From Nocardioides conyzicola (lineage in GTDB: Bacteria; Actinomycetota; Actinomycetes; Propionibacteriales; Nocardioidaceae), in the NCBI RefSeq assembly GCF_039543825.1, contig NZ_BAABKM010000005.1:434001-498000 (forward strand): a stretch of DNA of 64,000 nt, written 5' to 3'. The notes under the pieces are model-generated. The model had not been told where the DNA came from, ran no database searches, and saw nothing but the letters and a program-made list of their open reading frames with translations. This document shows positions 1-8,324 of this stretch, piece by piece (position 1 is the stretch's first letter; each line of letters begins with the position of its first letter). The translations under genes and the position numbers were made by a program.

Positions 1-314
1 GTGACCGCTGCGGTCAGCTGGCGGCGCTGGCGGCTCAGCGCCCGGAGCTCCTCGGCCGACATCGCGGCCTGGGCCTCGCGCAGCGCGGCGCCGACGGTGA
101 GGACCTGCTCGACCTGCTCGGTGTCGCGGCGGACCAGCAGGTTGACCACCCAGGCCGCCGTCGACGGCTTGCGCAGCGCCTTCACCTGCGCGGCGAGCGG
201 CGTGCCCTTGAGCGCCTTCGCCCGGGCGTCCCGAGCGGGGGTGAACTCCGGCAGCGGCAAGCCGTAGAGCTCGTCGGCGATGCTCAGCAGATCCGTGGGC
301 ACGTCGGCGGCCAT
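1..314 (-). CDS. Hypothetical protein, N-terminal part (runs off window)
   Basis: Reading leftward from ATG at 314, an open frame runs without a stop to the window edge (about 104 residues seen). It begins MAADVPTDLLSIADELYG and has basic, Ala/Leu-rich helical sequence (ALREAQAAMSAEELRALSRQ near the edge). I do not recognise the family and give no function. The start is supported by the ATGA overlap with the TGA of the flavin-reductase-like gene just upstream (314-316), so it is probably translationally coupled as the third gene of a leftward run beginning with plsC. The competing rightward frame over the same bases has no start context and looks like a shadow. Confidence 0.7.
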   Translation of the reverse strand, partial: MAADVPTDLLSIADELYGLPLPEFTPARDARAKALKGTPLAAQVKALRKPSTAAWVVNLLVRRDTEQVEQVLTVGAALREAQAAMSAEELRALSRQRRQLTAAV

Positions 315-823
315 CAGCCCGCCGGCCTCACGTACCGACCCCGCCGGTGCACCAGGGGGGCCTCGTCGTCGCCGACCGTGAGCTCCTGCACGACGCAGGT
401 CAGCAGGGTCGACCAGCCGATGTCCACGGCCGACTCCAGGGAGACCGCCGCCCAGGTGGTCGCGTCCGCCAGGCGGGGTCCCCACAGGCTGTCCACGAAC
501 GACGCCATCCGCCACGGCCCGCCGGGCGCCGGTGCGGTGCCCGCGAACGCCTCGGCCAGGTCGCGCTGGGGCCAGGTCAGCAGCTGGACGATCGCACGCC
601 CGGTGCGGGCGACGACGTCGGCCAGGTCACTGTCGGGATCGACCAGGAGCAGCACGTGGGCGGGCTCCCCGTGGGCGACCATGAGCGACGAGACGGTCAG
701 CCCGGCGCGCCCCGCGTCGTCACCCGCGGTCACGAGCGCCACCGCGCCGCCGAGCCGGCCGCGGAGACGGCGTACCGGGTCGGGATCGGGGTCCGCGAAC
801 GGATGGGTGTCGTGGATGGTCAC
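314..823 (-). CDS. Flavin-reductase-like / FMN-binding split-barrel protein
   Basis: 169 residues beginning VTIHDTHPFADP. The pattern of an N-terminal RLRGRLGGAVALVTAG strand, LTVSSLMVAHGEPAHVLLLVD, and later FVDSLWGPRLADA resembles the flavin reductase-like (split barrel) fold used to bind FMN. No substrate can be deduced. The GTG start at 823 overlaps the TGA of plsC (820-822) as GTGA, which fixes the start and implies coupling to the acyltransferase. A longer frame continues upstream through plsC but is only the plsC shadow. Family assignment rests on general sequence resemblance, so the role is uncertain. Confidence 0.72.
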   Translation of the reverse strand: MTIHDTHPFADPDPDPVRRLRGRLGGAVALVTAGDDAGRAGLTVSSLMVAHGEPAHVLLLVDPDSDLADVVARTGRAIVQLLTWPQRDLAEAFAGTAPAPGGPWRMASFVDSLWGPRLADATTWAAVSLESAVDIGWSTLLTCVVQELTVGDDEAPLVHRRGRYVRPAG

Positions 824-1542
824 GACGCGAGCTTCGACTCGCCGCCCTGGTCGCCGTCCTTCTCGGACTTGGACAGCTCCTTGGCGCGGGTGGCGTACAT
901 GTCGACGTACTCCTGGCCGGACAGGCGCATGATCTCGTACATGATCTCGTCGGTGATCGAGCGCAGGATGTAGCGGTCGTTCTCGAGGCCCTCGTAGCGC
1001 GAGAAGTCCAGGGGCTTGCCGAAGCGGACTACCGGCCGGGTGAACCGCCCGAAGGTCTTGCCCGGCGGGGCGACGACGTCGGTGCCGACCACGGCGACCG
1101 GGATCACGGGCACCTTCGACTCGAGCGCGAGGCGGGCGACGCCGACCTTGCCGCGGTAGAGCTTGCCGTCGTGCGACCGGGTGCCCTCGGGGTAGATCCC
1201 GAACAGCTCCCCGTCGGCCAGCAGGCGCTTCGCGGAGATGATCGCCCCCTCGGAGGCGTTGCCCCCGGACCGGTCGATCGGCACCTGGCCGGAGCCGGAG
1301 AAGAAGCTCTTCTGGAGCCAGCCCTTGAGGCCCGGCGTCGTGAAGTACTCCGCCTTCGCCACGAAGGTCACCCGACGCTGCAGCGTGAGCGGCATGAAGA
1401 GCCAGTCGGCGTACGAGAGGTGGTTGCTGGCGAGGATCGCGGGGCCTTCGACGGGGACGTTGTCGGCACCCGTGACGCGCGGTCGGAAGACCAGCTTGAG
1501 CCAGGGCCCGAGTGCGATCCACTTCAGGAACCAGTAGAACAC
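820..1542 (-). CDS. plsC: 1-acyl-sn-glycerol-3-phosphate acyltransferase (PlsC family)
   Basis: 240 residues. Motif I NHLSYADW (His41 and Asp46 in the HX4D pattern) and motif III EGTRS (119-123) are the catalytic and phosphate-binding signatures of glycerophospholipid acyltransferases, which acylate lysophosphatidate to phosphatidate at the membrane. The hydrophobic N-terminus (FYWFLKWIALGPWLKLVF) is a likely membrane-associating helix. The GTG start at 1542 has a GGAGG box a few bases upstream, and a TAGGCT -10-like hexamer lies at 1580-1585 on the minus strand. It heads a leftward run with the flavin-reductase-like protein and a hypothetical protein, and is divergent from the esterase at 1626. 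M. tuberculosis Rv2182c is the likely counterpart. The Lys/Asp/Glu-rich tail is probably disordered. Confidence 0.9.
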   Translation of the reverse strand: MFYWFLKWIALGPWLKLVFRPRVTGADNVPVEGPAILASNHLSYADWLFMPLTLQRRVTFVAKAEYFTTPGLKGWLQKSFFSGSGQVPIDRSGGNASEGAIISAKRLLADGELFGIYPEGTRSHDGKLYRGKVGVARLALESKVPVIPVAVVGTDVVAPPGKTFGRFTRPVVRFGKPLDFSRYEGLENDRYILRSITDEIMYEIMRLSGQEYVDMYATRAKELSKSEKDGDQGGESKLAS

Positions 1543-1625
1543 CGCTACCTCCGCACCAGACGAGAGTCCGTCGGGTCGCAGCCTAGGGCATGCCGTGCGC
1601 GGCTCGGGTGGTGCACACTTCCGCC

Positions 1626-2396
1626 ATGACGATCCACCCGCTCGCCTCGCCGCACTCCGCCCCCGCCCAGCCGGACCTGACCGGCGGCCGGCGCATCGGC
1701 GTGCTCCTGAGCCACGGCTTCACCGGACAGCCGGCGTCGATGACGCCGTGGGGGCAGCACCTCGAGGCGTTGGGGTACGCCGTGGAGATCCCCCGCCTGC
1801 CCGGACACGGCACCACCTGGCAGGAGCTCAACACCCTGCGGTGGGAGGACTGGTACGCCGAGGTCACGAAGTCCCTCGACAAGCTGGTCGCCGAGAACGA
1901 CGCCGTCGTCGTCGGCGGGCTCTCGATGGGAGGCGCGCTCGCGCTCCGCCTGGCCGAGGACCGCCCCGATATCGCCGGCGTGGTCGTGGTCAACCCGGCC
2001 GTCGCCAGCAAGCGGCTCGACGTCAAGCTGCTGCCGGTGCTCAAGCACCTGGTCGGCTCGTTCCCCGGCATCGCCAACGACATCAAGAAGGAGGGCGTCG
2101 AGGAGCACGGCTACACCAAGACGCCGCTCAAGGCGATCCACTCCTTCATGCAGGCGTGGCCGGTGATCATCGCCGACCTGCCGAAGATCACGGTCCCGGT
2201 GCTCTACTTCCGCTCGACCGAGGACCACGTCGTCGACGAGGCGTCCCAGCCGCTGATCACCAGCGGCATCTCGTCGCGGGACGTCACCGTCGTACCCCTC
2301 GCGAACAGTTACCACGTCGCGACCCTCGACAACGACGCCGAGCAGATCTTCGCCGGGTCGGCCGACTTCATCGCGCGGGTGACTTCGGCCTCCTAG
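1626..2396 (+). CDS. Alpha/beta hydrolase (carboxylesterase / monoacylglycerol lipase-like)
   Basis: 256 residues with an intact triad: nucleophile Ser100 in GLSMGG (98-103), Asp200 in STEDH, His230 in NSYHVATLD. The oxyanion region LSHGFTG (28-34) and the PGHG turn (59-62) match the Est30/monoacylglycerol-lipase group of thermostable carboxylesterases. It probably hydrolyses short or medium acyl esters in the cytosol; the substrate is unknown. ATG 1626 is preferred over the in-frame ATG at 1590 because homology begins after it. Divergent from plsC, so a shared promoter region in lipid metabolism is plausible. Confidence 0.85.
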   Translation: MTIHPLASPHSAPAQPDLTGGRRIGVLLSHGFTGQPASMTPWGQHLEALGYAVEIPRLPGHGTTWQELNTLRWEDWYAEVTKSLDKLVAENDAVVVGGLSMGGALALRLAEDRPDIAGVVVVNPAVASKRLDVKLLPVLKHLVGSFPGIANDIKKEGVEEHGYTKTPLKAIHSFMQAWPVIIADLPKITVPVLYFRSTEDHVVDEASQPLITSGISSRDVTVVPLANSYHVATLDNDAEQIFAGSADFIARVTSAS

Positions 2397-2431
2397 GAGC
2401 GGTTTCACCCGGTGGGGCATACGCTCGTGGT

Positions 2432-2935
2432 GTGCCTGAGCATCCCCACGACGACGAGTTCGACCTCGGGCCCGAGGCGGACGCCGCGATCTCGGCCGAC
2501 GAGCGAGCGTGGCAGGCGATCATCGACAACTACGGTGACCGCGTCGAGCTCGACGACCCGCCGCCGACGGCGCCCCCGTCTCCCCCGGTCGGACCCGTCT
2601 CCGACGCCCCCTTCGCCGGGCGTTTCGGCGACCCGCGGGCGTTCATCGCTCCGGCCGACGAAGTCGACGACCTCCCCGATGACGTCGACGAGGTCGACGG
2701 CTTCATCCCGCCCGAGCCGCCGCCGCTGCCGACGGTGGCACCGGACCGAGGCCTCGCCTGGGCCGGCGTGTTCGGCTCGCCTGTCGTGCTGCTGGTGTGC
2801 CTGATCCTCTCGGTCTCGATCCCCGCCTGGCTGGGCTACCTGCTGGTCATCGGGTTCGTCGGCGGGTTCCTCTACCTGGTGCTGCACATGTCGCGCGAGC
2901 CCCGCGACCCCTTCGACGACGGCGCCCAGGTCTGA
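2432..2935 (+). CDS. Small membrane protein with acidic Pro-rich N-terminus
   Basis: 167 residues. Residues 1-105 are acidic and proline-rich (EHPHDDEFDLGPEAD, DDVDEVDGFIPPEPPP) and probably disordered in the cytosol. They are followed by two closely spaced hydrophobic helices (FGSPVVLLVCLILSVSIP and WLGYLLVIGFVGGFLYLVL) and a short acidic tail. This is a conserved layout in Nocardioidaceae but I know no function. The start is GTG 2432. A TACGCT -10-like hexamer at 2420-2425 ends 6 nt before it, suggesting a leaderless transcript and arguing for this start rather than the in-frame shadow upstream. Confidence 0.78.
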   Translation: MPEHPHDDEFDLGPEADAAISADERAWQAIIDNYGDRVELDDPPPTAPPSPPVGPVSDAPFAGRFGDPRAFIAPADEVDDLPDDVDEVDGFIPPEPPPLPTVAPDRGLAWAGVFGSPVVLLVCLILSVSIPAWLGYLLVIGFVGGFLYLVLHMSREPRDPFDDGAQV

Positions 2936-2965
2936 CCCACCGATCCCGGGCGTTAGTGTGCACGC

Positions 2966-4210
2966 GTGAGTGCCCACGAGACCGTCGAGATCACCGGCCA
3001 CCTGATGGACCACGGCATCCTGTCGCGGGTCCTGGACGACATCCGGGAGTACGCCGGCGACTACACGATCGACCGCTTCGACGTCGGCCGGGAGACCGAT
3101 GACCCGTCGCACGCGGTGATCACCGTGATCGCCGAGGACGACGAGGCCCTGCAGCGGCTGCTGATGCGGCTGCAGACCCGCGGGGTCAACCAGGTCGACC
3201 CGGGCGTGGCGAGCGTCGCCGAGGCCGACCGGGACGGGGTGTTCCCCGACCACTTCTACTCGACCACCAACCTGGAGACCCGGGTCCGCGTCGACGGCAC
3301 CTGGCTCGAGGTCGGCAACCCCGAGATGGACTGCGGCCTGATCCTCGAGCGGGACGCCGACGGCAAGCCGGTGCGGGTCTACACCCTGCCGATGTCCGAC
3401 GTGCGCACCGGCATGCTCGTGATCACCGGCGCCGACGGCGTACGCGTCACCGTCCCGACGCCCGACGCCAGCGCCGAGGCGTTCGGCTTCATGGAGTCGG
3501 AGGTCTCCTCCGAGAAGCCCCAGGCGGTGCTGGTGCGCCAGGTCGCCGACGGCATGCGCGAGGCGAAGGCGGCCGGCAAGAAGGTGCTGTGGGTCGGTGG
3601 CCCCGGGGTCGTCCACACCGGCGCCGCGCCGGCGATGGTCGCGATGGTCAAGTCCGGGTACGTCGACGTGCTGTTCGCCGGCAACGCGCTGGCCACCCAC
3701 GACATCGAGTCCTCGCTCTACGGCACCAGCCTCGGCGTCGACCTGGCCATGGGCCGGGGCGTCGAGCACGGGCACGAGCACCACATCCGGGCGATCAACA
3801 CGATCCGCAAGGAGGGCTCGATCCGCGACGCCGTGGCGTCCGGCGTGCTGACCGGCGGCATCATGCACGCGCTGGTCACCCAGGGGAAGACGTTCGTGCT
3901 GGTCGGGTCGGTCCGCGACGACGGCCCGCTCCCCGACGTCTACACCGACGTGATCGACGGGCAGCGGGCGATGCGGGCCGAGCTCGACGGCGTCGGCTTC
4001 TGCCTGATGGTCGCGACCATGCTGCACTCGGTCGCCACCGGCAACATCCTGCCGGCCTCGATCCCGCTGGTGTGCGTCGACATCAACCCCGCGACCGTCA
4101 CCAAGCTCGCCGACCGCGGGTCCTCGCAGGCCCGCGGCATCGTCACGGACGTCGGGCTGTTTCTCGAGCAGCTCGCAGTCGAGCTCGTGCCCGAGTACCG
4201 GCGCTCCTGA
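2966..4210 (+). CDS. TIGR00300-family ornithine cyclodeaminase-type protein (LOR/SDH domain)
   Basis: 414 residues. The N-terminal part (ETVEITGHLMDHGILSRVLDDI) and the conserved core (FYSTTNLETRVRVDG, GPGVVHTGA, DVLFAGNALATHDIE) identify the LOR/SDH-conserved-domain family TIGR00300. Archaeal members convert ornithine to proline with ammonia release, and the family has been described as nickel-pincer-nucleotide dependent; cyanobacterial ArgZ/AgrE carry the same domain fused to an arginine dihydrolase. No dihydrolase domain is present here. A role in proline/ornithine catabolism is therefore inferred. GTG 2966 follows a TAGTGT hexamer (2954-2959) by 6 nt, a leaderless-type start. The 3' end overlaps the convergent ROK gene by 68 nt. 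Confidence 0.82.
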   Translation: MSAHETVEITGHLMDHGILSRVLDDIREYAGDYTIDRFDVGRETDDPSHAVITVIAEDDEALQRLLMRLQTRGVNQVDPGVASVAEADRDGVFPDHFYSTTNLETRVRVDGTWLEVGNPEMDCGLILERDADGKPVRVYTLPMSDVRTGMLVITGADGVRVTVPTPDASAEAFGFMESEVSSEKPQAVLVRQVADGMREAKAAGKKVLWVGGPGVVHTGAAPAMVAMVKSGYVDVLFAGNALATHDIESSLYGTSLGVDLAMGRGVEHGHEHHIRAINTIRKEGSIRDAVASGVLTGGIMHALVTQGKTFVLVGSVRDDGPLPDVYTDVIDGQRAMRAELDGVGFCLMVATMLHSVATGNILPASIPLVCVDINPATVTKLADRGSSQARGIVTDVGLFLEQLAVELVPEYRRS

Positions 4211-5108
4211 ACCGCTGACGGGCGAGGTCGGCCGCCCCGACCGCCCCCGCCTCCGGGCCGAGGGCGGCCCGGACGACCGGGGGGACGGTGCGGTGCGCGG
4301 CGCCGACCAGCGACTCGCGCAGCGCGTGTCGAGCCGGTTCGAGCAGCAGGTCGCCGGCGGCCGACAGCCCGCCGCCGATCACCACGATCTGGGGGTCGAA
4401 CGACGCGACCAGGTTGGCGACGCCGACCCCGAGCCACTCGCCGACCTCCGCGAACGCCGCCAGCGCGACCGGGTCCCCCGCCGCCGCGGCTGCGGTGATC
4501 GCCGGCCCGGCCAGGTCCTCGACGCCCTGGTCGCGGACGAAGCGGGTGAGGGCGTTGCCGCTGCAGTACTGCTCCCAGCAGCCCGTGCCGCCGCACTCAC
4601 AGGGCCGCCCACCGGGCACGACCTGGTTGTGGCCGAACTCCCCGGCCATCCCGTTGTAGCCGCGCAGCACCTCGCCGTCGAGGATCAGCGCGCCGCCGAT
4701 GCCGGTGCCGAGAGTGACCACGACCGCGCTCTCCGCGTCGCCGACCGCGCCGTACGTGAGCTCGGCGCGCGCGGCGCAGTTGGCGTCGTTGTCGAGCACG
4801 ACCGGGGCGCTCCAGCGCTCGGCCAGCCGCGCCCGCACCCCCTCGTCCTGCCAGGGCAGGTGCGGCGCGAAGCGGACCCGCTCCCCCTGGGCGTCCACGA
4901 AGCCGGCGGCGGCGATGCCGATCGCGCCGACCCGTCGTACGCCCGCGATCTCCTGCACCGCCTCGGTCAGCGCGTCCTCGACCAGGCGGGCCTCGACGCG
5001 GCGGCCCGGCGTCGTACGCGTGGCGGTGCGCAGCACCCGGCCGGCCGAGGAGACCGCGGCGGCCAGGACCTTGGTCCCGCCGATGTCGACACCGATGAAG
5101 AGGGGCAC
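4143..5108 (-). CDS. ROK-family sugar kinase
   Basis: 321 residues. N-terminal phosphate loop FIGVDIGGTK, the ROK zinc site with His in EFGHNQVVPGG followed by CECGGTGCWEQYCSG, and the adenosine loop VVIGGGLSAAGDLLLEP all mark an intact ROK kinase, most often glucokinase or a related hexokinase. The tail (RTRARLRAARETARRP) is Arg-rich and overlaps the convergent gene by 68 nt, so part of it may be lineage-specific. GTG 5108 lies 4 nt after the TAG of the TadG-like gene, suggesting it is the last gene of the tadE-tadG run, although no clear ribosome site is visible. A second ROK paralogue lies at 10952-11893. Confidence 0.85.
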   Translation of the reverse strand: MPLFIGVDIGGTKVLAAAVSSAGRVLRTATRTTPGRRVEARLVEDALTEAVQEIAGVRRVGAIGIAAAGFVDAQGERVRFAPHLPWQDEGVRARLAERWSAPVVLDNDANCAARAELTYGAVGDAESAVVVTLGTGIGGALILDGEVLRGYNGMAGEFGHNQVVPGGRPCECGGTGCWEQYCSGNALTRFVRDQGVEDLAGPAITAAAAAGDPVALAAFAEVGEWLGVGVANLVASFDPQIVVIGGGLSAAGDLLLEPARHALRESLVGAAHRTVPPVVRAALGPEAGAVGAADLARQRFRSAGTRARARLRAARETARRP

Positions 5109-5112
5109 CGGG

Positions 5113-6933
5113 CTATTCGATCAGACGCACCGGGTCTCCGTTGACCGCAGCCGTCCATGTCGTCGTGTCGTTGACCGCCGAGGTGAACGACACGCGCACC
5201 CGGAACCAGCACCCGCCCGAGCTCAGGTAGTTGCAGGAGTAGTCCGTCGGGATCGGGATGTTGATGGTCTCCGACTGCGCGTTCCAGCTGGGGTTGGCCG
5301 AGTTGCTCACCCCGGAGATCGAGCAGTTCGGCAGCGTGACCGTCTTGAAGCCGGTGCCGGTGCAGTTCTTGATCGGCGAGCCGATCACGTCGGTCGGCGC
5401 CAGCACGGTGACCGTGCCGCCGGTGTTGCCCGGCGCGTCGCCGACGTCGAAGAACTTGAAGACGACGGTCTTGCCCGCGGCGCCCGGGAGCACCCGGATC
5501 AGGTTGAAGGTCGAGCTGGCCGCGTCGCTGTTGGCGAAGATCGGCATCCGCCCGTACGACGCCACCGAGACCGCCTGCGAGATCGTGGGCGTCGTGCCGT
5601 ACACCCGGACCGCGAAGCGGTTGCTGCTCCCACCGTGCACGGACGTGTCGTCGGCCTCCCCCTGCTTGAACATCGCGCTGGTCGCCGCGTCGGGTGGGAC
5701 GTAGCTGCCGTCGCCGCTCGTGGTGCCGCCGAGCTTCACGTTGGTGCGCACCTGCAGGTAGTAGTCGCCGGCCTGCGTCGGCGTGAACGTGCACAGCGTC
5801 CGCCACTGGTGGAACACCTGGGCGAGCTGGGAGTCGTACGCCGCGTTGGTCTTGTCGAGGTACTTCGCCATGAAGCCGTCGAGGTTCGGCTTCTGGTTGC
5901 CCCGGCTGTCCTTGCCCTCGTCCTTGTCGACGTAGTACCAGCCCTTGTACTGCCGCGTGCAGCCCGCCAACGGGGTCGCGTTCAGCGGGTTGTGGTCGTC
6001 CGAGGGCCCGCGCAGGCCGAACGACGTGACCGTCGCGGGCTGGCTCGTGTTGGCCTGCATGTCGCCCGTGCAGAACTCGTTGGGCGAGCCGCCGGTGTTC
6101 ATCAGGTAGCGCGTCGTGGCGTCCGGTGCGTAGATGTTCATGTTGTTGGTGAGCGGCCCGTAGACGCCCTTCTCGCAGTAGTCGCCGGTGTGGACGGACG
6201 CCGGGTCGTAGAGCTGGAGGGTGATCGGCTTGGCGACCGCGGCCGGCAGCACCCGTACCAGCAGGAAGTAGCCCTCGGGCCGGAACTCGGTGTTGACCAG
6301 CCCCGAGGTGCAGGCCCACTCCGAGGCCGAGCCGCACCCGCGCACGGCGTACTCGTCACCGTTGCCCTTCGCGACGTCGGGGCCGTTCATGTTCATCCAG
6401 AAGTCGGGCGTCGAGGTGCACGAGGCGCCTGACGGTACGGCGAGCTGCGAGCCGGCCGGTCCGGCGTTGGCCGTGCCCGGGGGCTCGTCGCCCATGGTGT
6501 TGCAGGGGCTGCCCATCGGCTGCGGGCCGGTGTAGTCCGCGACCGCGTGCCGAGTGACCGTGGAGCTGCCGATCCCGAGGTACTTGGCGAAGATGTTGTC
6601 GATCTTGCTCGAGACCTTCACGTCGAGCTGGGTGGGCTGGCGTCCCGGGGCGACCGACACGGTCGTCGTACCGGTGTTGGGGAAGCCGTTGCGGCCGGAG
6701 ACCTCGACCGCGGCCTTGGTCGCCTCGTTGAGGTCCTGCGGCATCCAGGTGACCCCGGCGAGCGCGGCGGCGTCGGCCGCCTTCTGCACGCGCTCCGCCT
6801 CGAGGTACATCCGGGCCAGGTCCACCGACACGGCGCACAGCGCGAAGAAGGTCGCCGAGATCACCACGGCCACGAGGACCGCCGCCAGGCCGCGCTCGTC
6901 GTCGCGCCGGCTGCTTCGTCGCTGGGTGCTCAT
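5113..6933 (-). CDS. tadG: TadG-like pilus assembly / secreted protein
   Basis: 606 residues. After a basic leader (STQRRSSRRDDERG) there is one transmembrane anchor (LAAVLVAVVISATFFALCAVSVDL) followed by YLEAERVQKAADAAALAG, the typical Tad_N/TadE-TadG junction. The remainder is a large extracytoplasmic region with many Cys and Gly/Thr/Ser-rich beta-type sequence, including FRPEGYFLLVRVLPA and WFRVRVSFTSAVNDTTTW. TadG proteins are pseudopilin-like envelope components of Tad secretion/pilus systems. ATG 6933 overlaps the TGA of the TadE-like gene (ATGA), so the two are coupled. The rest of the Tad machinery lies 9 kb away at 16-25 kb. Confidence 0.82.
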   Translation of the reverse strand: MSTQRRSSRRDDERGLAAVLVAVVISATFFALCAVSVDLARMYLEAERVQKAADAAALAGVTWMPQDLNEATKAAVEVSGRNGFPNTGTTTVSVAPGRQPTQLDVKVSSKIDNIFAKYLGIGSSTVTRHAVADYTGPQPMGSPCNTMGDEPPGTANAGPAGSQLAVPSGASCTSTPDFWMNMNGPDVAKGNGDEYAVRGCGSASEWACTSGLVNTEFRPEGYFLLVRVLPAAVAKPITLQLYDPASVHTGDYCEKGVYGPLTNNMNIYAPDATTRYLMNTGGSPNEFCTGDMQANTSQPATVTSFGLRGPSDDHNPLNATPLAGCTRQYKGWYYVDKDEGKDSRGNQKPNLDGFMAKYLDKTNAAYDSQLAQVFHQWRTLCTFTPTQAGDYYLQVRTNVKLGGTTSGDGSYVPPDAATSAMFKQGEADDTSVHGGSSNRFAVRVYGTTPTISQAVSVASYGRMPIFANSDAASSTFNLIRVLPGAAGKTVVFKFFDVGDAPGNTGGTVTVLAPTDVIGSPIKNCTGTGFKTVTLPNCSISGVSNSANPSWNAQSETINIPIPTDYSCNYLSSGGCWFRVRVSFTSAVNDTTTWTAAVNGDPVRLIE

Positions 6934-7598
6934 GGGTGCGGGGTCACCGTCCCCGGCTTGCAGGAGTCGGGGTCCAGCGGCTCGAACTTCATCACCGCGC
7001 GGTCCTCCAGGCTGGCGCCGTCGCCGAGGAAGCCGGTCGAGAACTTGTGGGTGGCCCGGAGGTAGATCCCGAGCGTGTCGCCCTCGTTGACGCACGCGTT
7101 GACGGACGCGGAGTCCCAGGTGCCGCTGTCGTAGCGGAACGAGTCGGACGGAGCCCACCACTTGAACATCACGCAGGCGGTGATCCCCGAGCATGAGGTC
7201 GGCATCGTGGTCGTCGACTCGCCCCCGGGGAAGCCCTTCTTGTTCGCCTTGTAGATCAGGATGTACTTGATCAGGTCCTGCGGCATCGACTGACCCGCGT
7301 GCTGGATCGCGTCGGCCGCCGCCTGCGCGAACGCCGGGGTGCTCGTCGGCGTGCACACGGGCGCCCCAGCTCCCGACGGACAGGTGCCCGGTCCGGCATC
7401 GGCCGCCGCCGACGCCACCCGCGCCCCCTGACGGGTCGCCGACGTGATCGCGACGTCGTCCTTCACCAGCAGCGTGATCTCCACGATGCCGAAGATGACG
7501 GCCATCAGGATCGGCAGCACGAGGGCAGCCTCGACGGCGACGGCGCCCCGCTGGTCGCGGGCCGTCCGTCGGTGCAGGCAACGCGGTCTCCCGGACAC
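6930..7598 (-). CDS. tadE: TadE-like pseudopilin
   Basis: 222 residues. A short basic leader precedes QRGAVAVEAALVLPILMAVIFGIVEI, the TadE signature with a Gly-type prepilin cleavage site, a Glu at +5-like position and a hydrophobic helix. The mature part contains six or more Cys residues and may be disulfide-bonded outside the membrane. GTG at 7598 is preferred because GGAAGGGAG lies a few bases before it; the upstream in-frame GTG at 7613 would place that site inside the coding region. TadE/TadF pseudopilins are processed by the prepilin peptidase and needed for Flp pilus biogenesis. Confidence 0.84.
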   Translation of the reverse strand: MSGRPRCLHRRTARDQRGAVAVEAALVLPILMAVIFGIVEITLLVKDDVAITSATRQGARVASAAADAGPGTCPSGAGAPVCTPTSTPAFAQAAADAIQHAGQSMPQDLIKYILIYKANKKGFPGGESTTTMPTSCSGITACVMFKWWAPSDSFRYDSGTWDSASVNACVNEGDTLGIYLRATHKFSTGFLGDGASLEDRAVMKFEPLDPDSCKPGTVTPHP

Positions 7599-7715
7599 CG
7601 GTCTCCCTTCCACGGGTGACCGGACGCTAGTGACAGAGCCGTGCCCGGCACATCACCTGCGGCCCGAAAGGGTCCGATCCGACCACGAGGTCTGACCGAA
7701 CGGCCGACACGCAGG

Positions 7716-8324
7716 TCAGGGAGCGACGTACGCCAGGTCGAGGGTGTCCGTGCTGTCGCCCCACCGCAGTGCCAGGTGCCAGCACCCTGCCTTCGGCAGG
7801 TCGATGATGGAGGGACCGGGTCCACCGTCGACCACCCGGGTCGTGGTGTCCGAGCCGTCCGCGAGCGTCGCGGTGATGTGGAGCGTCGAGCTCTTGTCGT
7901 CGCGGGAGACCCACAGGATCTTGTTGTTGTGGTCGGCCGCGGGCGGACTCGCCAGCGGGTCCGCGAAGAGGATCGCGACGATCGCGCCGTCGTCGCCCAG
8001 CACGTACGGCATGCGCGGGCGAGGGTCCGAGAACCCCGACCGCGCCCACTCCGGTATGACCCGGTTCGGGACCGGGTCCACGCACGATGCGCCGGGCGCG
8101 GTCGTCGTGGGGTCTGTCCCTCCAGACCCCTCGGAGCTGAGGACTACCGGCACCACTGCTGCGGTGGCCGCCACGACCGCGGCCGTCGCGAGGCCCGCGA
8201 CGCCCCAGCGACGATGGCGTCGACGGTTGCCCGCGGCGGCGAGATCCCGCGCAGGCGCCACCGGTACGGCGATGTCGTCGGTCGCCGCTCGCAGCAGCTC
8301 GGCAACCTGGTGTTCGTCGATCAT
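7716..8324 (-). CDS. Membrane-anchored protein coupled to SigE-family sigma factor
   Basis: About 202 residues: cytosolic N-terminus MIDEHQVAELLRAATDDIAVP, an Arg-rich stretch (NRRRHRRWG), one transmembrane helix (VAGLATAAVVAATAAVVPVVL) and an extracytoplasmic domain of about 145 residues with two Cys. This is the layout of the partner protein that accompanies many actinobacterial SigE-family sigma factors. I see no recognisable HXXXCXXC zinc anti-sigma motif, so an anti-sigma role is inferred from position only. ATG 8324 (or GTG 8327) overlaps the sigma TGA; GGAG is 5 nt before the ATG, so ATG is preferred. Confidence 0.75.
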   Translation of the reverse strand: MIDEHQVAELLRAATDDIAVPVAPARDLAAAGNRRRHRRWGVAGLATAAVVAATAAVVPVVLSSEGSGGTDPTTTAPGASCVDPVPNRVIPEWARSGFSDPRPRMPYVLGDDGAIVAILFADPLASPPAADHNNKILWVSRDDKSSTLHITATLADGSDTTTRVVDGGPGPSIIDLPKAGCWHLALRWGDSTDTLDLAYVAP

